Origin: Luteolibacter ambystomatis | GTDB taxonomy: Bacteria > Verrucomicrobiota > Verrucomicrobiia > Verrucomicrobiales > Akkermansiaceae | Direction: 5' to 3' | Assembly (NCBI RefSeq): GCF_018137965.1 | Contig: NZ_CP073100.1 | Span: forward strand, 1,178,001 to 1,242,000 | DNA: 64,000 bases | Part shown: positions 28,058 to 36,419 of the stretch, in pieces | Numbering within the stretch: the stretch's first letter is position 1 | Layout: every line of letters starts with the position of its first letter | Notes under the pieces: model-generated | What the model was told of the DNA's origin: nothing | What the model saw: only the letters and a program-made list of their open reading frames with translations | Database searches by the model: none | Made by a program: the position numbers and the translations under genes

Positions 28058-29032
28058 TTGCAAAAGGGCCTTGCATGGAATCAAACCCTCGGGGAAGGTC
28101 CGGCGCCCGTGGTCTCCGATCGCCGCACACCCCTCTGGCTGTTTCCGAACCTGCTGAGCCTGGATGCTCCGCTCGTCGCGGTTGCTTGGCTGTGGGTGTT
28201 CGCCCGCACGTGGCGGGCCGATTACCTGCCGACTTCGGCTTACGTGGTTCTTGGGCTGGTGGTGTGGGCGATCTACGTGTTCGACCGTTTGTTCGATGCC
28301 GCGCTCCGTTCCGGTTCGCCGGAGTTGCTGGAGGACCGCCACCGGTTCCACCTGCACCATCGCCGGTGGTTCGCGGTCGCCGGGGTGATGGCGGGGGTTG
28401 GGGCTTTGATCACCACGTTGGCTTCGCTGCCGGTGCAGATTCTGAGTTATGCCCTTTTCGGCGGAGTAATGGTGCTGGGCTTCTTTGCCCTGAATATTTT
28501 CACGAATCACCGGCTGGGGGATATTCCTTATACCAAGAACATTCTCGCAGGTCTGGCATTCGCCTATGGCACGGCGGTCGCCGCACACGTGTATCTGCCG
28601 GCGATGGACGGCAAGACAGGCTTCCGCTGTCTCGATCTGCTGATCACTCCGGAAGTGATCTGTTTCGGCGTGCTGTGCATCGTGAACATCAGCGCCATCG
28701 ACCTGTGGGAGAAGGCGGACCATTCCGGTGATGAGGAAAAAGTGGCTGCGGCGGATTTCACCATCACCGTCCTGTTGGCGGCCCTCGCGGCGGCCTCGGT
28801 GGTCTTCGCCGTCATGGAAAGCAACAGCCACCCGGAGGTGGAGGGCTTCCCGGTCCAGGAGCACCATGTGCGGCCGTTCTACTATTCCATTTTGATCGCG
28901 TCCGGCCTGCTGTACATCCTGAACCGCACCCGGCACCGTCTGCCGGACCGGCTGTTGCGGGTGCTGGTGGATGGCGCATTCCTGGTGCCGGTGGTGATTT
29001 TCCTCGTTCTGCAGCGGAATCTAACCGCTTGA
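28058..29032 (+). CDS. Polytopic membrane protein, UbiA-like
   Basis: The product has about eight hydrophobic helices. Between the second and third is 'WAIYVFDRLFDAALR', followed by 'EDRHRFHLHHRRW', which resembles the Asp-rich loop of UbiA prenyltransferases ('N.. D...D.. ...H..R'). Further on 'IPYTKNILAGLAFAYGTAVAA' fits the second conserved loop. I would call this UbiA-like rather than a proven prenyltransferase, because the first motif has only two Asp. A TTG at 28058 directly follows the previous stop; a GTG at 28109, with GGGGAAGG about ten bases ahead, is the alternative start. The stop overlaps a TTG upstream of adk, so it is likely cotranscribed with adk and fmt. Confidence 0.6.
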   Translation: MQKGLAWNQTLGEGPAPVVSDRRTPLWLFPNLLSLDAPLVAVAWLWVFARTWRADYLPTSAYVVLGLVVWAIYVFDRLFDAALRSGSPELLEDRHRFHLHHRRWFAVAGVMAGVGALITTLASLPVQILSYALFGGVMVLGFFALNIFTNHRLGDIPYTKNILAGLAFAYGTAVAAHVYLPAMDGKTGFRCLDLLITPEVICFGVLCIVNISAIDLWEKADHSGDEEKVAAADFTITVLLAALAAASVVFAVMESNSHPEVEGFPVQEHHVRPFYYSILIASGLLYILNRTRHRLPDRLLRVLVDGAFLVPVVIFLVLQRNLTA

Positions 29033-29082
29033 TCCGGGCTTGCGGGAGGCTCCTTGGGCCGGTACGGTCCGCGGCTTTCCGT

Positions 29083-29709
29083 ATGTCGAAGCATCTCGAT
29101 TTCAAACTTCCGGCGTTTCTCATTCTCGGCGCTCCGGGTTCCGGCAAGGGCACCCAGGGCAAGATCCTCGGCAGCGTGCCGCGTTTCTTCCACTGCGCTT
29201 GTGGCGACGTCTTCCGCTCCCTGGACACCCGCACCGCCCTCGGCCAGAAGTTTGTCTATTACTCCAGCCGCGGCGAGCTGGTGCCGGACGAGTTGACCAT
29301 CGAGTTGTGGCATGCACAGATCCTCAACTGGAGCGAAACCCACATTTACAAGCCGGACATTGACTTCCTCGTGCTCGATGGCATCCCGCGCAACGTCCGC
29401 CAGGCCGAGTTCCTCGCCGAGCATGTCGAAGTGCATCAGGTGTTCCATCTTTCCTGCCCGGACCGTGAGGAACTCGCCCGCCGCATGCGCAAGCGGGCGC
29501 TCAAGGAAAACCGCCTTGATGACGCCAGCGACCGCGTGATCCAGCAGCGCATCGCGACGTACGAAGCCGAGACCAAGCCGATCCTCGAGTACTATTCCAA
29601 GGAGCGGGTGCTCGACATCGATGCCACCCAGCCGCCGGTGAAGGTTCTGCGTGACATCGTGGATCACATCACCAAGCTGCCGGTCTATCAGGCCTCGCTG
29701 AAGCGATAG
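29083..29709 (+). CDS. adk: Adenylate kinase-family nucleoside monophosphate kinase
   Basis: The P-loop 'ILGAPGSGKGTQ' starts at residue 14; 'CACGDVFRSLDTRT' and 'DFLVLDGIPRNVRQAEFL' are the NMP-binding segments, and 'NRLDDASDRVIQQRIATYEAETKPILEYY' (read as 'RLDDASDRVIQQR' and 'YEAETKPILEYY') is the family's C-terminal signature. The LID is of the short kind, without the zinc-binding Cys. The ATG at 29083 (MSKHLDFKLP) is chosen over an upstream TTG at 29029 because the latter would add a basic leader. Two hundred and eight residues is short but acceptable. A second, longer adk elsewhere is possible; UMP/CMP kinase activity cannot be excluded. Confidence 0.85.
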   Translation: MSKHLDFKLPAFLILGAPGSGKGTQGKILGSVPRFFHCACGDVFRSLDTRTALGQKFVYYSSRGELVPDELTIELWHAQILNWSETHIYKPDIDFLVLDGIPRNVRQAEFLAEHVEVHQVFHLSCPDREELARRMRKRALKENRLDDASDRVIQQRIATYEAETKPILEYYSKERVLDIDATQPPVKVLRDIVDHITKLPVYQASLKR

Positions 29710-29725
29710 GCTTGATCCCGTGACC

Positions 29726-30652
29726 ATGCGCATCGCCTTTTTCGGAACAGGAGAAATCGCCATCCCGGCCTTCCGTCGCTTGATCGAGGCCGGGCCAGCG
29801 CCCGTGCTGTTGGTGACCCAGCCGGACAAACCGGTGGGCCGCCATCACACGCTCACGCCACCAGCGATCAAGACGGTGGCGCTGGAGGCGGGCATTCCCG
29901 TGCTCCAGCCGGAAAAGGTGCGCAATGCGATCGAGGAGCTGGCTGCGTATGACATCGACCTGATGGTGGTGATGGCCTACGGACAGATCCTGCCGCTGAA
30001 GCTCATCAAGCTGCCGCGGATCGCCTGTATCAACCTCCATGCCTCACTGCTGCCGCGCTATCGCGGTGCCGCGTGCATCCAGGCGGCGATTGACTCAGGG
30101 GATGAGGAAACCGGTATTACGGTGATGCATGTGGTGAAGCAGCTCGATGCGGGCGACATCATCCTCGCCAAATCCATTCCGATCCTGCCGGGCGAAACCG
30201 GCGGGCATCTCCATGACCGACTCGCCGGTGTGGCGGCGGACGCGATGGCGGATGCGTTGCAACCGCTCGCGGCTGGAACCGCGTCACGGACTCCGCAAGA
30301 TGAGAATCTTGTTTCCTACATCCCGAAGCTGGAGCGCGAGGATGGACGTTTGGATTTTACGAAGACGGCGAACGAACTGGAGCGTCGCATCCGTGCCTAC
30401 GATCCGTGGCCGGGCACCTATGTGGTGATCCGTGAGGATGGCAAGGAGCGGCGTTTGAAAATCTTTCCGCCGGTGGAAGTGGTGGAGGGAACGCCGGGTA
30501 CCGGAGAGATCGATACTTCCAGCGGCTCGCTGCTCATCGGATGCGGAGAGGATGTGTTGAAGCTCCTTGAAGTGCAGCCGGAGGGCGCGCGGCGAATGAA
30601 TGTGTCGGATTACCTGCGCGGCAGGAAGCCGGAGAGGATCATCCCGGATTGA
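29726..30652 (+). CDS. fmt: Methionyl-tRNA formyltransferase
   Basis: Fmt transfers a formyl group from 10-formyl-tetrahydrofolate to initiator Met-tRNA. The N-terminal formyl transferase domain shows 'MRIAFFGTGEIAIPAFR', the folate-binding 'LHASLLPRYRGAACIQAAI' and the catalytic Asp in 'VVKQLDAGDI'. The C-terminal OB domain covers the last 100 residues ('RAYDPWPGTYVV' is a conserved link). About 308 residues is normal. A GTG six bases upstream is an alternative start. Often neighbours def (deformylase), which is not seen in this window. Confidence 0.95.
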   Translation: MRIAFFGTGEIAIPAFRRLIEAGPAPVLLVTQPDKPVGRHHTLTPPAIKTVALEAGIPVLQPEKVRNAIEELAAYDIDLMVVMAYGQILPLKLIKLPRIACINLHASLLPRYRGAACIQAAIDSGDEETGITVMHVVKQLDAGDIILAKSIPILPGETGGHLHDRLAGVAADAMADALQPLAAGTASRTPQDENLVSYIPKLEREDGRLDFTKTANELERRIRAYDPWPGTYVVIREDGKERRLKIFPPVEVVEGTPGTGEIDTSSGSLLIGCGEDVLKLLEVQPEGARRMNVSDYLRGRKPERIIPD

Positions 30653-30654
30653 GA

Positions 30655-30971
30655 TCAGGGAATTTCGAGTATCCGGTATTCTTTCGCAATGGTCGAAGCC
30701 ACGCTTGAACGCAATGAGTTCGAAGCAGCTTGGATGCGCCGTAGGTCATTTGTGGTCAATTCCAGGATGGCGATGGTTCGTTCCGCCAGATTCTGTTGAT
30801 AACGGAGATTCCGATCCGCTGTGATGAATAGATCGAATTCCTTTTCCGCCAAGGAAATCAGCTCGCCGTTTTTTGTGCCAGCCCAGCCTTGATCCAAGCT
30901 GTATTGCATTCGTGATCCGGCAGAAGGTTTCGCACGGGCCACGGAACACATTCGTCCAACAGTATTCTCAT
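30655..30971 (-). pseudogene. DUF5615 (PIN-like) toxin gene with a frameshift
   Basis: From an ATG at 30971, overlapping the antitoxin stop, the peptide runs MRILLDECVPWPVRNLLPDH then ECNTAW and ends in a stop after 'AQKTAS'. One base out of frame, the family continues: 'GWAGTKNGELISLAEKEFDLFITADRNL' (as 'WAGTKNGELISLAEKEFD' and 'LFITADRNLRYQQNL'), then 'TIAILELTTNDLRRI', ending 'RILEIP' at 30655. DUF5615 proteins are PIN-like and have 'LLDE..P', 'GWAG..NGELL', and 'TADRN' blocks in one frame of about 110 residues. So one base is missing near 30885-30905, and the toxin is inactive unless rescued by slippage. Confidence 0.75.
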
Positions 30972-31183
30972 GATGCGAGGGACACGAGAGCGGACTCGGA
31001 TTGATCAAGAATTCGGCAGGCCATTTCGCGCGTGACGGACGGGAAGCATTCGATGAATTCCGCGAGCGTGTAGTCTTTTTCGGTGTAATCGAAGAGGGTC
31101 TTCACGGGAACGCGGGTGCCTGCGAATACGGGAGTTCCGCCGAGGATTTCCGGATCGATGGTGATGGACTCCAGTGATTCCAT
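30968..31183 (-). CDS. DUF433 antitoxin-like protein
   Basis: The 71-residue product reads 'ITIDPEILGGTPVFAGTRVPV' followed by 'LFDYTEKDYTLAEFIECFPSVT', the signature of DUF433 proteins (an N-terminal 'I..DP.I.GG.P.I.GTRIPV' and a C-terminal helix-turn-helix-like part). These are the usual upstream partners of DUF5615/PIN-like toxins and probably bind both toxin and the operon promoter. Its stop overlaps the start of the frameshifted toxin gene. The antitoxin itself is intact. Confidence 0.85.
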   Translation of the reverse strand: MESLESITIDPEILGGTPVFAGTRVPVKTLFDYTEKDYTLAEFIECFPSVTREMACRILDQSESALVSLAS

Positions 31184-31228
31184 GCGCCCACTCTAGCGTG
31201 AAAACCGCATTTGGTACCCCCCCCGCTG

Positions 31229-31264
31229 GAAAATGAAAAAGAGGTGCCCCGGTTGGAGCACCTC
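31229..31264 (-). terminator. Intrinsic terminator after pgi
   Basis: On the minus strand: GAGGTGC, a 10-base loop, GCACCTC, then TTTTTCATTTT. It begins 23 bases past the pgi stop codon and separates pgi from the toxin-antitoxin pair on the same strand. Confidence 0.85.
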
Positions 31265-31286
31265 CTTGGATCAAAAGGGCGGCTCT

Positions 31287-32840
31287 TCAGAGCGAGAACG
31301 TGTCCCCGGCAGGATCCTTGCCGAGAGCGATCTGGACCTCGCCGTTGGCAGCCAGATGGGTCAGGCAGTGATAGACGTCCTCCGGATCGGCGTCGAGCTC
31401 GGTGGCGACCTCCGGGGCGGTGCGGGCATCCGCGATGATCTTGCCGCGGACGGCATTGAGCAGTTCCAGGAAGGTGGTGGCGGCTTTCTTGCCGGCTTCC
31501 ACACCCGGTTGGTGGTAGGCGTTGATGTTCACCAGCGAGGCGTAGAAGGACACCGTGCGCTCGAAGAGACCGATGAGTACGCCGAGCTGGAACGGAGTGA
31601 CCTCCGGGATGGAGATGGTCACGGACTTGCGGCCGGACTCATACAGCGCCTTGCGGGTGCCGCGCAGGAAGCCCTGCAGGTAATCTGCGGAACTGGTGGA
31701 CGGCTCGACCTCGATGCCCTCGCCATTGCGACCCTTGCGGACCTCGATGAAGGTGGTGAAGAAATTATGTACGCCGTCGCGGAGCTGCTGCACGTAGGCG
31801 TGCTGGTCGGTGGAACCCTTGTTGCCATAGACGGCGATGCCCTGGTTGACCTTCTTGCCGTCGAGGTCGAGTTCCTTGCCCAGCGACTCCATCACGAGCT
31901 GCTGGAGATACTTGGAGAATAGTACCAGAGAGTCCTTGTAGGGCAGGACGACCATGTCCTTTTCGCCCTTGCCATTGCCGGCGTGATACCAGGCGAGAGC
32001 GAGCTGCATGGCGGCGTTCGTCTTCGCATCGGTCTTGCGGGTTTCCACATCCATCGCGGCGGCACCGGCGAGGAAGGAATCGATGTCGATGCCCTGCAGG
32101 GCGGCTGGCACGAGACCCACGGTGGACATCACCGAGGTGCGGCCGCCGACCCAGTCTTCCATCGGGAAGCGGGTGATGAACTTCTGGTCGATGGCATACT
32201 TGTCGAGCTTCGAGCCTTCGCCGGTGACGGCGACGGCGTGCGGGCCGAACTGGAGACCGGCGGCCTCGTAGGCGGCCTTGGCTTCGAGCATGCCGTTGCG
32301 GGTTTCGGCGGTGCCGCCGGACTTGGAGATTACCAGCACCAGCGTGCGGCCGAGACCCACTTCCTTGAGGTCGGAGATCACGCGGTCCATGCCGGCCGGA
32401 TCGGTGTTGTCGAAGAAGAAGATCGGCAGCTTGGAGTTGTGGCCGATGGCATCGTTGACGAGCTGCGGACCGAGCGCGGAACCGCCGATGCCGATGAGCA
32501 GGATCTGCTTGAAGGTGCCACCGCCGGGAGAGGTGATCTGGCCGGTGTGGACCTTTTCCGCGAAATCCTTGAGCGCGGCAAGCGGCTCGGTGACGGCCTT
32601 GCGAAGCTCTTCGGTCGGGGCGAGGCTGGCATTGCGGAGCCAGTAGTGGCCGACCATGCGTTGCTCGTCCGGGTTCACGATCTTCCCGGCTTCGAGAGCG
32701 GCGATGTCGGTGAAGGCCTTCGCGATCTTCGGCTGCATTTCAGCTAGGAAGGCGTCGTCGACATCCATGCGGGAGAGGTCGATCGAGAAGCCGAATTGCG
32801 GATAGCGGATGACGGATTGGCAGTAGCGGGTCCAGGACAT
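31287..32840 (-). CDS. pgi: Glucose-6-phosphate isomerase
   Basis: Pgi interconverts glucose-6-phosphate and fructose-6-phosphate. Visible are '[15 protein letters not shown]' (sugar-phosphate binding), '[16 protein letters not shown]', '[15 protein letters not shown]', and '[18 protein letters not shown]', with the catalytic Glu in '[11 protein letters not shown]'. At 517 residues the protein has an extra C-terminal piece of roughly 60 residues after the isomerase fold ('[14 protein letters not shown]', '[18 protein letters not shown]') that looks like a small winged helix. A terminator follows. The apt gene lies 24 bases upstream on the same strand, so the two may share a promoter. Confidence 0.96.
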   Translation of the reverse strand: MSWTRYCQSVIRYPQFGFSIDLSRMDVDDAFLAEMQPKIAKAFTDIAALEAGKIVNPDEQRMVGHYWLRNASLAPTEELRKAVTEPLAALKDFAEKVHTGQITSPGGGTFKQILLIGIGGSALGPQLVNDAIGHNSKLPIFFFDNTDPAGMDRVISDLKEVGLGRTLVLVISKSGGTAETRNGMLEAKAAYEAAGLQFGPHAVAVTGEGSKLDKYAIDQKFITRFPMEDWVGGRTSVMSTVGLVPAALQGIDIDSFLAGAAAMDVETRKTDAKTNAAMQLALAWYHAGNGKGEKDMVVLPYKDSLVLFSKYLQQLVMESLGKELDLDGKKVNQGIAVYGNKGSTDQHAYVQQLRDGVHNFFTTFIEVRKGRNGEGIEVEPSTSSADYLQGFLRGTRKALYESGRKSVTISIPEVTPFQLGVLIGLFERTVSFYASLVNINAYHQPGVEAGKKAATTFLELLNAVRGKIIADARTAPEVATELDADPEDVYHCLTHLAANGEVQIALGKDPAGDTFSL

Positions 32841-32864
32841 GGTAGGAATGAGGGAAAGGTGTGG

Positions 32865-33389
32865 TTAGTAGGAGAGGATCGAACGAATCGGATGGGAACC
32901 GAGCTTGTCGCGGCCGTGAAGGAACGAGAGCTCGATGAGAAAGGAAACGGACACGATCTCCGCACCCAGTTCCGTGAGGAGCTGGAGGGCGGCGGCAGCG
33001 GTGCCACCGGTGGCGAGCAGATCATCCACCAGCATCACGCGTTCACCGGGAATGACGGCGTCCTCGTGGAGTTCCACCACGGACTCGCCGTACTCCAGCG
33101 AGTAGGAAGTCTGGCGGGTCTTCCATGGCAGCTTGCCCTTCTTGCGGATCGGGACGAAGCCCACCCCGAGACGGTCCGCCACCGCGGCGGCGAAGATGAA
33201 GCCACGGGCATCGATGCCAACGATCTTGTCGATCCGCTGGTCCGCCGCAGGGTTGCACAACAGCGTGATGGCGTCCCGGAACAGCGGGCCGTTGGCGAGG
33301 ATCGGGGTGATGTCCTTGAACACGATGCCGGGCTTCGGGAAGTCCACGACATCCCGCACGGCGGCGCGGAGGGCATCCGGAGATGGCAT
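32865..33389 (-). CDS. apt: Adenine phosphoribosyltransferase
   Basis: Apt salvages adenine to AMP using PRPP. The product has 'FPKPGIVFKDITPIL' near the start, 'DARGFIFAAAVADRLGVGFVPIRKKGKLP', given as 'DARGFIFAAAVADRL' and 'GVGFVPIRKKGKLP', and the PRPP motif 'RVMLVDDLLATGGTAAA'. I take the ATG at 33389 (MPSPDALRAAV), giving 174 residues, the usual size; an ATG at 33437 would add 16 residues. The DNA upstream is divergent to the metal-efflux region. Confidence 0.95.
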   Translation of the reverse strand: MPSPDALRAAVRDVVDFPKPGIVFKDITPILANGPLFRDAITLLCNPAADQRIDKIVGIDARGFIFAAAVADRLGVGFVPIRKKGKLPWKTRQTSYSLEYGESVVELHEDAVIPGERVMLVDDLLATGGTAAAALQLLTELGAEIVSVSFLIELSFLHGRDKLGSHPIRSILSY

Positions 33390-33459
33390 GGCCGGAGTGT
33401 GGGCGGCACCCGCACGGTGGCCAAGGTTAGAATGCATCCAACGAAAGGGGGAGGGATGA

Positions 33460-33891
33460 ATGGTTTTGGTGACGGCTATGAACGGAGAGAGCTTTTGCTT
33501 GCCACGCGAGGCATTGGATGCTTGGTTCCCGCCGATGTTCCAATGGCTCCGCGCCCTGTTGCTGATCGGCCTGTTCGCAGGTCTCGGCCTGCGTGCGTCC
33601 GGAGCACAGTTCGGTTGCTGTGAATCCGCCGGGCATGGAACGGAATGTTGTGAGGCAGCCGGCTCGGATAAAGCCGCCTTGACCGAGCACACCAAGGACT
33701 GCCCGCCTTATCAGCACGATCATGAACACCACCACCACGGTGCGTGCTGCCATGTGCCTGCCTGGGTGTCGATCGATGTGGGGGAAGCCACGCTTTTCCC
33801 GCCGACCGCTTTTTCCTCCAGCCTGCGTGGTGGCAATGAGAGTCCGCCGGATGGCCCGGTGATGCCGCTCGACAAGCCGCCCTTGGTTTGA
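33460..33891 (+). CDS. Cys/His-rich secreted protein at the head of the metal efflux locus
   Basis: The ATG at 33460 has a strong GGGGGAGGGA Shine-Dalgarno; ATGs at 33478 and 33535 are alternatives, the last giving a standard signal peptide (MFQWLRALLLIGLFAGLGL). The mature part has paired cysteines ('FGCCESAGHGTECCEAAG'), a His cluster ('HDHEHHHHGACCH') and a Pro-rich tail. Such composition suggests periplasmic binding of a soft metal such as copper, silver, zinc or cadmium, or a short regulatory leader. It directly precedes the TolC-adaptor-RND genes on the same strand, which fits a metal sensor or chaperone role, though I recognise no family. Confidence 0.65.
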   Translation: MVLVTAMNGESFCLPREALDAWFPPMFQWLRALLLIGLFAGLGLRASGAQFGCCESAGHGTECCEAAGSDKAALTEHTKDCPPYQHDHEHHHHGACCHVPAWVSIDVGEATLFPPTAFSSSLRGGNESPPDGPVMPLDKPPLV

Positions 33892-34061
33892 CCCGGAAAA
33901 CGCTCCGCCTGCCGGAGCGGTGGCCCGTCCGTACCGTGATCGGTGACCGGCCGCTTGTTTTCCCCGTGACGAGTCTTTGAGGACCGTCGCGTCCCATCGC
34001 CGGATTTCCGGTATCCTTCCGTCCCGGTTGGGCGGATTTCGTGGATTTATTTCATCAAATC

Positions 34062-35294
34062 ATGAGTTTCAAATATTTGTTGGTGATCGCATTGGCCATG
34101 TCGTGGCCGCTGCGATTGGTGGCCGCCGAATCCGGCGGACTCGTAGTCACGCTGGCCTCGGTTGCGGACCGGGTGCGCACGCAGAACCCGGATCTGAATG
34201 CTGCGAGGCAGCGGATCGGTGAGGCTCTCGGGCGCATGAAGCAGGCCGGCAGGCGGGAGAATCCGCGTCTTCAAGGCGAGTTGGAACACAACACCCGCAG
34301 CAGCGAGGGTAGCGTGAAGATCGGGATCACCCAGAGTTTTCCGGTCACGGACCGGCTGCGCTTTGAGAAGGAAATCTCGGTGAAGGAACTGAAGGCCGCC
34401 GAAGCCGAGGTCCGCGATGTCGAGCGCAAGCTGGTCGCCGAGGGCCGCGAAGAACTGGTGAAGATTCTCGCAATCCGCCGCCAGCGCGAATTGTTGCGCG
34501 AGCAAGCTGCGGTTTCCGGCAAACTGGCCGATTTCATCGACCAAGCCGCCGAGAAGGGGGAAGGCTCACGTCTTGATGCCGGTCAGGCGAAACTGGAGGC
34601 GGCCAAGCTGGCGACCGAGATCCGCCAGCTCGATGCGGCGGAGGCCGCCGCCATCGGCGCGTTGAAGCCACTGCTCGGCATGAGTCCGTCTGCGAAGCTG
34701 CTGCCGAGCGGAGACTTGCCGCCGATCCGGATTCCGGAGTCGGGTGCGGGCTCGTCCCGGCGTCCGGACATGCAGGCGGCCAAGGTCGAGGCGGATGCCG
34801 CTTCGCTGGAGGTCGATCTGGAACGGTCGAAGAAATACGAGGATGTCGAGGTGGGCGTGTTCGGCAGTGCCGGACGCCGCATCGATGAACCCGGTGGTGC
34901 GGAAAGCGAGGGAATGGTCGGCGTCCAGTTCAGCATTCCGCTGCCATTCTGGAACGACAACTCCGGCAATATCGAGGCGGCTCAGGCGAAGCTGAAGCGC
35001 AAGCAGCTCGAAGTGACCGCGCTCGACCGCAATATCCGCAACGAAGCCGAGGCCGCGCGCGCCGAGATGGCCGAGTGGGCGAAGCTGGAGCGTGAGGTGC
35101 GCACCGAGCTGCTACCGCTCGCCGACCGTCAGGCTGACCTGGCCGAACAAACGTGGCGCAACGGCCAGGGCGAACTCCAGGTCGTCCTCAAGGCTCGCGA
35201 ACAACGCCTGCAACTCGCGTCGTCCCGTCTCGACGCGCTCCGTGACTTCCACCTCGCGCGCGTGCGCTACGAAGCCGCGATCAACCAACGCTGA
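34062..35294 (+). CDS. TolC-family outer membrane efflux protein
   Basis: The product has a signal peptide (MSFKYLLVIALAMSWPL, cleaved near VAAES) and the helical hairpin pattern of outer membrane efflux proteins: 'VRTQNPDLNAARQRIGEALGRM', with long Ala/Glu/Arg-rich heptads through the middle, and 'GSAGRRIDEPGG...GVQFSIPLPFWN' (the barrel turn 'SIPLP..N'). About 410 residues is usual for CusC/CzcC-type proteins. It forms the exit duct for the adaptor and pump encoded next; the adaptor starts three bases after its stop. An ATG at 34041 would lengthen the signal peptide. Confidence 0.88.
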   Translation: MSFKYLLVIALAMSWPLRLVAAESGGLVVTLASVADRVRTQNPDLNAARQRIGEALGRMKQAGRRENPRLQGELEHNTRSSEGSVKIGITQSFPVTDRLRFEKEISVKELKAAEAEVRDVERKLVAEGREELVKILAIRRQRELLREQAAVSGKLADFIDQAAEKGEGSRLDAGQAKLEAAKLATEIRQLDAAEAAAIGALKPLLGMSPSAKLLPSGDLPPIRIPESGAGSSRRPDMQAAKVEADAASLEVDLERSKKYEDVEVGVFGSAGRRIDEPGGAESEGMVGVQFSIPLPFWNDNSGNIEAAQAKLKRKQLEVTALDRNIRNEAEAARAEMAEWAKLEREVRTELLPLADRQADLAEQTWRNGQGELQVVLKAREQRLQLASSRLDALRDFHLARVRYEAAINQR

Positions 35295-35297
35295 TCC

Positions 35298-36416
35298 ATG
35301 AAACCTTTTCTCATTACCCTTTTATCCGCCTGCACCGTCCTCGCCGCTGATACGCCGCCCGTCATTCTCGATGAGGCCGGTGTGAAGAACCTCGGCATCG
35401 AAACGGTGGAGACTTCCGAAACCACCTTCGAGGAAACCGCGTTCGCGCTCGGTCGCATCGAGGAGATCCCAAGCAATCATGCCGTGCTCAGCAGCCGCAT
35501 CGCCGGTCGCATTCTGGAGATGAAAGTCTTCGAAGGCGATGTGGTCACCGCGGGCCAGCCGCTGGTGAAGGTTGAAAGCCGTCAGCCGGGCGATCCGCCG
35601 CCATCGGTCGAACTGAAGTCGCCCATCGCGGGACTCGTCAGTTCCGCGCATGTGCGCCTCGGTGAACCGGTGGAGCCGGAAAAGGAGTTGCTCGACATCT
35701 CCGATCTAACAGAAGTGCTCGCCGTAGCGCGCGTGCCCGAACACATCGCGGGCAAGCTCAAGCCCGGCGCCACCCAGGCGCACATCCGGGTGGCCGCGCT
35801 CGGTAGTGATCCACTGGATGGCACGCTGCTGCGCTTCGGTACTTCCGCCGACCGTGAAAGCGGCACCATCGACGCGATCTTCCGCGTGCCGAATCCCGGC
35901 CTGCGGATGCGTCCCGGGATGCGCACCGAGTTCTCCGTGGTGCTCTCTAAGCGCGAGAATGTCATCAGCGTTCCCCGCGAGGCCCTTCAAGGCGATCCCG
36001 CCAGCCGCGTGGTGTATGTGAAGGACTTCGATCTTCCCAACGCCTTCCGCAAGGTGCCGGTGCGCATCGGCCAGATGAACGACCGCTTCGTGGAAATCCT
36101 CGGCGGCCTGTTCCCGGGCGATGAGGTGGTGACGACCGGCTCGTATGCGCTTGGTTTCGCCGGTGGTTCCGGGCCTTCGCTGAAGGAGGCGCTCGATGCC
36201 GCGCACGGCCACGAACACAACGCGGATGGATCGGAAAAGACCGCCGACCAGAAGAAGACGGAGGCAGGCGGCGGGCATGGTGACGACCATGCTGCGCCCT
36301 CGCCGATAATGACGCGCTTCTTCATGGCCACTACCGCGATCCTGTTCGTGCTGCTGGTGATCGTGTCGATGGCGAAGCGTCGTCCGCTGAACCCTGAAAC
36401 TCCGGAAGCCACCTGA
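35298..36416 (+). CDS. RND efflux periplasmic adaptor (HlyD/CusB-like)
   Basis: A membrane fusion protein joining pump and outer-membrane duct. Signal peptide at the N-terminus (MKPFLITLLSACTVLAA). The barrel-hairpin part contains 'HAVLSSRIAGRILEMKVFEGDVVTAGQPLVKVESRQ', split here as 'VLSSRIAGRILEMKVFEGD' and 'VVTAGQPLVKVES', and 'VPREALQGDPASRVVYV' is the typical C-terminal strand. Unusually, the C-terminus adds a His/Asp-rich stretch ('HGHEHNADG', 'GGGHGDDHAAP') and a transmembrane helix ('MATTAILFVLLVIVSMAKRR'). The His cluster could load metal to the pump. It starts three bases after the TolC gene and ends three before the pump gene. Confidence 0.9.
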   Translation: MKPFLITLLSACTVLAADTPPVILDEAGVKNLGIETVETSETTFEETAFALGRIEEIPSNHAVLSSRIAGRILEMKVFEGDVVTAGQPLVKVESRQPGDPPPSVELKSPIAGLVSSAHVRLGEPVEPEKELLDISDLTEVLAVARVPEHIAGKLKPGATQAHIRVAALGSDPLDGTLLRFGTSADRESGTIDAIFRVPNPGLRMRPGMRTEFSVVLSKRENVISVPREALQGDPASRVVYVKDFDLPNAFRKVPVRIGQMNDRFVEILGGLFPGDEVVTTGSYALGFAGGSGPSLKEALDAAHGHEHNADGSEKTADQKKTEAGGGHGDDHAAPSPIMTRFFMATTAILFVLLVIVSMAKRRPLNPETPEAT

Positions 36417-36419
36417 GCC

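Noticed and set aside
31005..31274. A second minus-strand frame overlapping the DUF433 gene.
   Set aside because: Shadow frame with His/Arg/Pro-rich product; DUF433 in the other frame is clear.
33901..33919. Hairpin CGCTCCG/CGGAGCG after the Cys/His-rich gene as a terminator.
   Set aside because: It has no U-tract and the TolC gene follows in the same direction; it may only be an RNA hairpin, so I did not list it as a terminator.
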